DNA of 7,566 nt from Elusimicrobiota bacterium (lineage in GTDB: Bacteria > Elusimicrobiota > Elusimicrobia > FEN-1173), in NCBI GenBank assembly GCA_016207625.1, contig JACQPF010000095.1:1-7566 (forward strand), given 5' to 3'. The notes beneath the pieces were generated by a model. That model saw only the letters and a list, made by a program, of their open reading frames with translations. It was not told where the DNA came from and searched no databases. Position numbers and translations under genes: made by a program. This document shows positions 5,001-7,566 of this stretch, piece after piece (position 1 is the first letter of the stretch; each line of letters opens with the position of its first letter).

Positions 5001-7566
5001 CGGGCACGTTCGCGGCGCCCTGCAGGGCCTGGGCCGGCGCGGGAGGATCGAAGGGCGGCGATACCGTCAGCAAGTCCACCGTGGGGTTGATGATCGTGGT
5101 GTTGGACGCCAGCTCGGAATAGGCGCCGAAGGACGCGGTGGTGTTCGGCGTGGTGACGGTGACCTTGTTTGTGGCCGTGATGCGGGCGGTCACGCTGCTG
5201 TTGGCCACGGCGCTGGGCGCAATGTTGTAAATGACGAAATAGGTGGCCCCGCTTGTCAGGATCGTCTGCGTGGAGAAGGTCAGGGCGGCGGCCCCTGAAA
5301 CGAAAGCCTGGGTGGATAAATACGTCCCGTCCCCGCCGTCCCAATTGCCGTTGCCGTTGTTGTCCTTGTAAAGGGCGGCGCTGGTCAGGTTCGCTCCCGC
5401 CTCACCCGGCGCCAGGGCCACCTCCAGTCCCGTCCACTTGGCCTCGCCGATGTTGGTCTGCACGTTCAATTTGGCCATGGCGACGGATTCACCCTGGGCG
5501 GCGAAGGCCGGCGCCGTGCTGGTCAAAACCACCGTCAGCACGTTCGGAGCCGCCGTCAGCGTGGTGAACTGGGAGTTCATGGGGAAGCTCCCTGAGATCG
5601 TATCGGAGGGCGTCCCCAGGAGGATCGCCGCCGTGGTGTCCAGGGACAACCTCATCGTGTTCAGCACGCCCGCGGAGGCGGAGACGTCCGCCGTAATAAA
5701 ATAGTGCTTCAGAGACGGGTCGATGGTGAGGGGCGCGCTGAACGTGATGGTGGAAACGCCGTCGAACAGGAGCCCGTTCGTCGTCGGCTCAGGCGCGTCG
5801 ATGGCGGGCCCTTCCCAATTCCCGTCGCCGTCATCCCGATGCACCTTGAGGACCACCACGTCGCCATCTCCACCGGACCCACCCCTCACCACGCGCAAAC
5901 CGCTCACCTCGGTGGTGCCCTGGTCCGTCCAAAGGGACAGCTTCATGAAAGGCTCGTTCACCGTGCCCTGGACGGTCTGCGGGTGGGGCACGTTGGTCGC
6001 CGTGTCGGAGAAGGCGCTGGCGTTCAATATGTTGACGGAATCCGCGACGGTAGAAAGGCTTGACACCGCCGGGAAATTGCTGGGAGAAACGGTGGCGATT
6101 TTCGCCTTTAGATACGTGTTGTTCGCCAGTGACACCCCCACCGTGCCGCCAATGAGCGCCGTGGGGTTCATCTTCAATGCGACGAAGTAGGTTCGCGGGG
6201 TCGTTGTGATGGTTTCCGGCGACGTCAGGGCGAACGTGGTGGTTCCTCCCGTCCATGTGACGCCCGCCGGCGAGATCTTCACGTCCTGCGTGGAGACGAG
6301 CACGCCGTCGTTGTTGTCGCGGTAGAAGGCGATGCTTTCGACGCCGGAGTCCGCCAGGGTGCTGCCGGCGGCCTTATCGATCCGCACGCTCGCGAGCTCC
6401 ACGTTGCCCCCGGTGGACCAGAGGTCCAGCCTCAAGAAAGCCTTCTCCGACCCCTGGGGCACGCTGGCCGCCGCCGCGTTGGCGCTTGAGACCAGGATGC
6501 CCATGCCCGTCGCCGTGAAGGACTGCTGTCCGCTCCAGGCGCTTTTGCGAAGGCCGCCGTCAATCGATTGCACCCGCCAATAGTATGTGCCGTCGCCTTG
6601 GTTTCGGAGTCGGAACACATGCTTACCCGACGCCGTTTCCGTCGATGGTCGGATGAAGCCCCCCATCAAGGGCGAGCCGAAGACGCCGGAATGAATGAAT
6701 TGGCCCTGATCCGGGTTGATCGTGTCTCCTGTCACACCGAAAGGGAACGTGGCGACGGCGACGTTATAATAGAGGCTGTTGGCGGGCTCCTCCACCGTCG
6801 GATTCGGCGGGGACCATTTGAAGGTCAGCGTGCTGCTGTTCAGGGAATAGACCCATGAAGCTTCAAACCCGGACGTCGGCGAGTTTGGTGCGGTGTTGGC
6901 ATACGGCGCGCCCAACAGCTCCACGCGGTTGTTCTTGTAAAGTTGGGTTTGGTTGTTGGCCCCCGAAGGGACCAAGAGGTCCAGGTCGCCGTCCTTGTCG
7001 AAGTCCGCCGGCAAGGCGAGGGTATCGCTGAATGCGGACGCCTGAAGCGTTGAACTCCATTTCCGCTCGAAAGCGCCGGCTCCCATGTTGTGATATGCGA
7101 TGGCCTGACTGTAACGCCTTCTGGCCCTGAACAGGTCCAGCAACCCATCGTTGTTGAAATCGCCCCAAGCGGAAGAGAATGTATAGAGAACGTCCTCGAT
7201 CACGCCTGGGCTGAACGTGTTCCCGCCCGAATTGACATAAAGGCCGGACCTCCCATACACATAGTCCAAATCGCCGTCGTTGTCGATGTCCCCCGGCGTC
7301 ACGTTCATGGTGCCGAGCTCCGCCGCGCATAAGGAAACGACGGAGAAGGCACCGCCTTCCTGATTGACGTAAAGCCGGTTGAGTCCGCTGTCGTTGCCCA
7401 CCCACTGATCCAAGTCGCCGTCGTTGTCGGAGTCGCCCCAGGCCGCGGCGAGCGTGTCGTCCGATTCCGCGGATTGCCAGACCGAGTTGAAAACGTTGTT
7501 CCCGTCGTTTCGATAGATCCGGTTGGCCTGCCCGTAGTTGCCCACGAGGATGTCCGGGTCGCCGTC
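1759..7566 (-). CDS. Giant multidomain secreted/surface protein (FG-GAP, FnIII, eight Ca-loop repeats, PNPF C-terminal domain), 5' end outside the window
   Basis: One uninterrupted frame runs from the right edge to a TAG stop at 1759-1761. A GTG at 7543-7545 is not the real start: the codons before it read DGDPDIL, an FG-GAP loop, so the gene continues upstream. Numbering from that GTG (1928 residues), the order is: FG-GAP/VCBS repeats to about 210; a fibronectin-III-like module (211-345) of the kind often found after FG-GAP arrays, with GTYYWRVQSIDGG; eight tandem domains of about 159 residues (349-1614); two more fibronectin-III-like domains (1615-1713, 1714-1821); and a C-terminal domain starting with CYPNPF (1833-1838). 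Only three cysteines are present (73, 1622, 1833), and Thr/Ser/Ala/Val content is high, as in exported beta-rich proteins. The likely role is an extracellular adhesin, surface-layer or matrix protein; no catalytic motif was recognised. The secretion route is unknown because the N-terminus is missing. It is followed at once by a palindrome. Confidence 0.9.
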   Translation of the reverse strand, partial: DGDPDILVGNYGQANRIYRNDGNNVFNSVWQSAESDDTLAAAWGDSDNDGDLDQWVGNDSGLNRLYVNQEGGAFSVVSLCAAELGTMNVTPGDIDNDGDLDYVYGRSGLYVNSGGNTFSPGVIEDVLYTFSSAWGDFNNDGLLDLFRARRRYSQAIAYHNMGAGAFERKWSSTLQASAFSDTLALPADFDKDGDLDLLVPSGANNQTQLYKNNRVELLGAPYANTAPNSPTSGFEASWVYSLNSSTLTFKWSPPNPTVEEPANSLYYNVAVATFPFGVTGDTINPDQGQFIHSGVFGSPLMGGFIRPSTETASGKHVFRLRNQGDGTYYWRVQSIDGGLRKSAWSGQQSFTATGMGILVSSANAAAASVPQGSEKAFLRLDLWSTGGNVELASVRIDKAAGSTLADSGVESIAFYRDNNDGVLVSTQDVKISPAGVTWTGGTTTFALTSPETITTTPRTYFVALKMNPTALIGGTVGVSLANNTYLKAKIATVSPSNFPAVSSLSTVADSVNILNASAFSDTATNVPHPQTVQGTVNEPFMKLSLWTDQGTTEVSGLRVVRGGSGGDGDVVVLKVHRDDGDGNWEGPAIDAPEPTTNGLLFDGVSTITFSAPLTIDPSLKHYFITADVSASAGVLNTMRLSLDTTAAILLGTPSDTISGSFPMNSQFTTLTAAPNVLTVVLTSTAPAFAAQGESVAMAKLNVQTNIGEAKWTGLEVALAPGEAGANLTSAALYKDNNGNGNWDGGDGTYLSTQAFVSGAAALTFSTQTILTSGATYFVIYNIAPSAVANSSVTARITATNKVTVTTPNTTASFGAYSELASNTTIINPTVDLLTVSPPFDPPAPAQALQGAANVPVLKVRMSIDANSAYWTSLKLNRAGTSASDADVSKIKVYRDNGGGSFSGDDALISGGSDQFSGGFAQVFLNAPESLPVSPASREYFVTFDIGANATVGRTVGLSLSNTGYVVLAAPDGVSTDNFAITGPVTAITEFADVVHASATSMAPAEVSAGGLDVSLLKLDLWTDFSYAPWTELRVDKIGNIDESQVTAVKLWKDADGDRILNLAPGTLDTMLASGVFSGGTLNFTFAQQLITASTGTYFITASLSGSATALKTFGVVHVANGYFNVASPNTVDAAPFPLQSNVLTVAEPPNVVTAASVNLAPANVRQGILNVPVLKLGLTTDAYSATLTSLRINLTGTGQSSDVSMIKIFLDNNGDGAFSTSDTLVPVNGNTFAAGTSLITFQSPQTVSTTTAVYFIVYDFAASATPGAQLGATVLSPNYLTINAPDTVSNSNFPHASSLATIDATVDGLFVAPGDLAPAQVNQGDSFRIFERLTVKTTDNAVRWQTLKVQKLGTAPDADITRVSLVKDMNGNNAYDADTDTVVTPDVHLFESGSATLALSPAQVVQTSTVSYLVALSFSSSAAPGGSVAVKVENTGALGIDAPDFVVNSGFPAESGYTTVMDVPDEVVLSTAALSALATSYVYQGAKTHPLLTVALKTGTDKAQFSSLRLKRMGTIPDADISRVSLYVDANRNGEVDSADVLLATGTFTLKSLTLNFDAQTLQSSQRNYLVALDIADSATVGATVGLRIEDPSALGLAAPDTIAAFNNFDSPLIVIRDARTPATPAVRCPSIYTSNFEKLSFTWNSSVILGKIIRAYYAIGTSPGGEDVRPFTLIENTGEFTAAALALQDSRTYYVSIKVETDLGYFSDVGSSLGVTVDLVAPAMTGGPRIQAGESSISLRWDSGRTGVSGIKGYLVEERKGTKPNFEPIVVAASTRTVQAPDSEVNLLTTSDLVITRTNGTYFYRVRVMNGAGVLSEPSAPARVVMGVSAYEALTQVACYPNPFDSRKQNGTINYTLKTDSDISIEIYDVYGDLVKEMSFSAAEPGGQRGSNDVLWDGTNEGGEKVSKGMYVAIVRAKAGGPGDKMTLRIGVIH
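2083..2703 (-). other. Two fibronectin-III-like domains before the C-terminal domain
   Basis: Residues about 1615-1713 and 1714-1821 each show the fibronectin-III strand pattern: LSFTWNSS followed by AYYAIGTSPGG and RTYYVSIKVETDLG in the first, and ISLRWDSG followed by KGYLVEERKG and YFYRVRVMNGAG in the second. The Trp in strand B, the Tyr in strand C and the Tyr-x-V/R-V strand F are in the expected order. Such domains commonly act as spacers between a binding region and a C-terminal sorting domain. Domain edges are approximate. Confidence 0.7.
2704..6501 (-). repeat. Eight tandem ~159-residue domains, each with an Asp/Gly-rich loop
   Basis: The copies begin near residues 349, 506, 669, 823, 986, 1144, 1301 and 1460 and are 154-163 residues long. 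Shared features in order are: an opening strand with (V/A)xQG; a strand such as PVLKLGLTTD or FLRLDLWS; a loop starting at D410, D571, D728, D888, D1046, D1204, D1361 and D1522, with forms such as DNNGDGAFSTSD and DANRNGEVDSAD; a later strand with YF(V/I) or YLV; and a closing segment such as APDTVSNSNFP. Loop-to-loop spacing is 157-161 residues throughout. The loop resembles EF-hand/dockerin-type calcium loops (DxDxDG with a downstream Asp), but no dockerin helices are evident; copies 1, 2 and 5 deviate. Similarity is at protein level, so the duplications look old. I do not recognise the domain as a named family. Confidence 0.85.
6511..6915 (-). other. Fibronectin-III-like module following the FG-GAP array
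   Basis: Residues about 211-345 contain LTFKWSPPNP, LYYNVAVATFP and GTYYWRVQSIDGG followed by SAWSGQQSFTA. This is the extended fibronectin-III variant that regularly follows FG-GAP arrays in large exported proteins of Bacteroidota and similar bacteria. It links the propeller-type array to the eight-domain stalk. The boundaries are approximate. Confidence 0.7.
6916..7566 (-). repeat. FG-GAP/VCBS repeat array (five visible units)
   Basis: Five units share a D-x-(D/N)-x-D-G-x-x-D loop followed by a strand and an (I/L)Y.N or YHN turn: DGDPDILVGN at the window edge, DSDNDGDLDQWVGN (38-51), DIDNDGDLDYVYG (86-98), DFNNDGLLDLFRA (129-141) and DFDKDGDLDLLVP (181-193). These loops bind calcium in integrin-alpha-type beta-propellers. 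Propellers of this kind usually need about seven blades, so more units are expected beyond the right edge. The array probably forms the N-terminal, outward-facing binding head. Confidence 0.85.

Noticed and set aside
5704..6190. Two overlapping plus-strand open frames of 119 and 155 codons
   Set aside because: They overlap each other and lie fully opposite well-supported stalk domains. No ribosome binding site or recognisable protein was seen.
7543..7545. GTG as the start codon of the giant gene
   Set aside because: The seven codons upstream of it, to the window edge, are in frame and complete an FG-GAP calcium loop, so it is an internal Val codon.

Overview
The window is GC-rich bacterial DNA with only two protein-coding genes. 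Both are on the minus strand and both run off an edge. Between them lies a 167-base gap that is mostly one long imperfect palindrome. No tRNA, rRNA, CRISPR array or insertion-sequence gene was seen.

The right three quarters (1759-7566) is the 3' part of a giant secreted or surface protein, with 1935 residues visible and its N-terminus beyond the right edge. Reading from its N-terminal side, it has an FG-GAP/VCBS propeller-type array, a fibronectin-III-like domain, and eight tandem copies of a domain of about 159 residues. Each copy carries an aspartate- and glycine-rich, probably calcium-binding loop at a nearly constant spacing. Two more fibronectin-III-like domains and a PNPF/FlgD-Ig-like C-terminal domain follow. 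FG-GAP arrays with a fibronectin-like module and a PNPF C-terminal domain are typical of large exported proteins in Bacteroidota/FCB-group bacteria and several candidate phyla.

The left end (1-1591) holds the second gene, which has no stop in the window. Its 530 visible residues form an unusual fusion. A signal peptide leads into a FliF-type ring-building domain (the RBM3 or YscJ_FliF_C part only), then a transmembrane helix, then the middle and C-terminal domains of the flagellar switch protein FliG. FliF RBM1/RBM2 and the FliG N-terminal domain are absent. By a by-eye alignment, most charged FliG residues that touch the stator are replaced. This is the most interesting item in the window: a natural, minimised MS-ring/C-ring fusion that may belong to a flagellum-derived or flagellum-like machine rather than an ordinary flagellum.

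The two genes point the same way, but a 107-base palindrome separates them directly after the giant gene's stop. They are probably separate transcription units, and nothing in the sequence shows that they work together. The organism cannot be fixed from this window. A Gram-negative bacterium from a candidate or lesser-known phylum (for example Elusimicrobiota or an FCB-group lineage) is a reasonable but weak guess.
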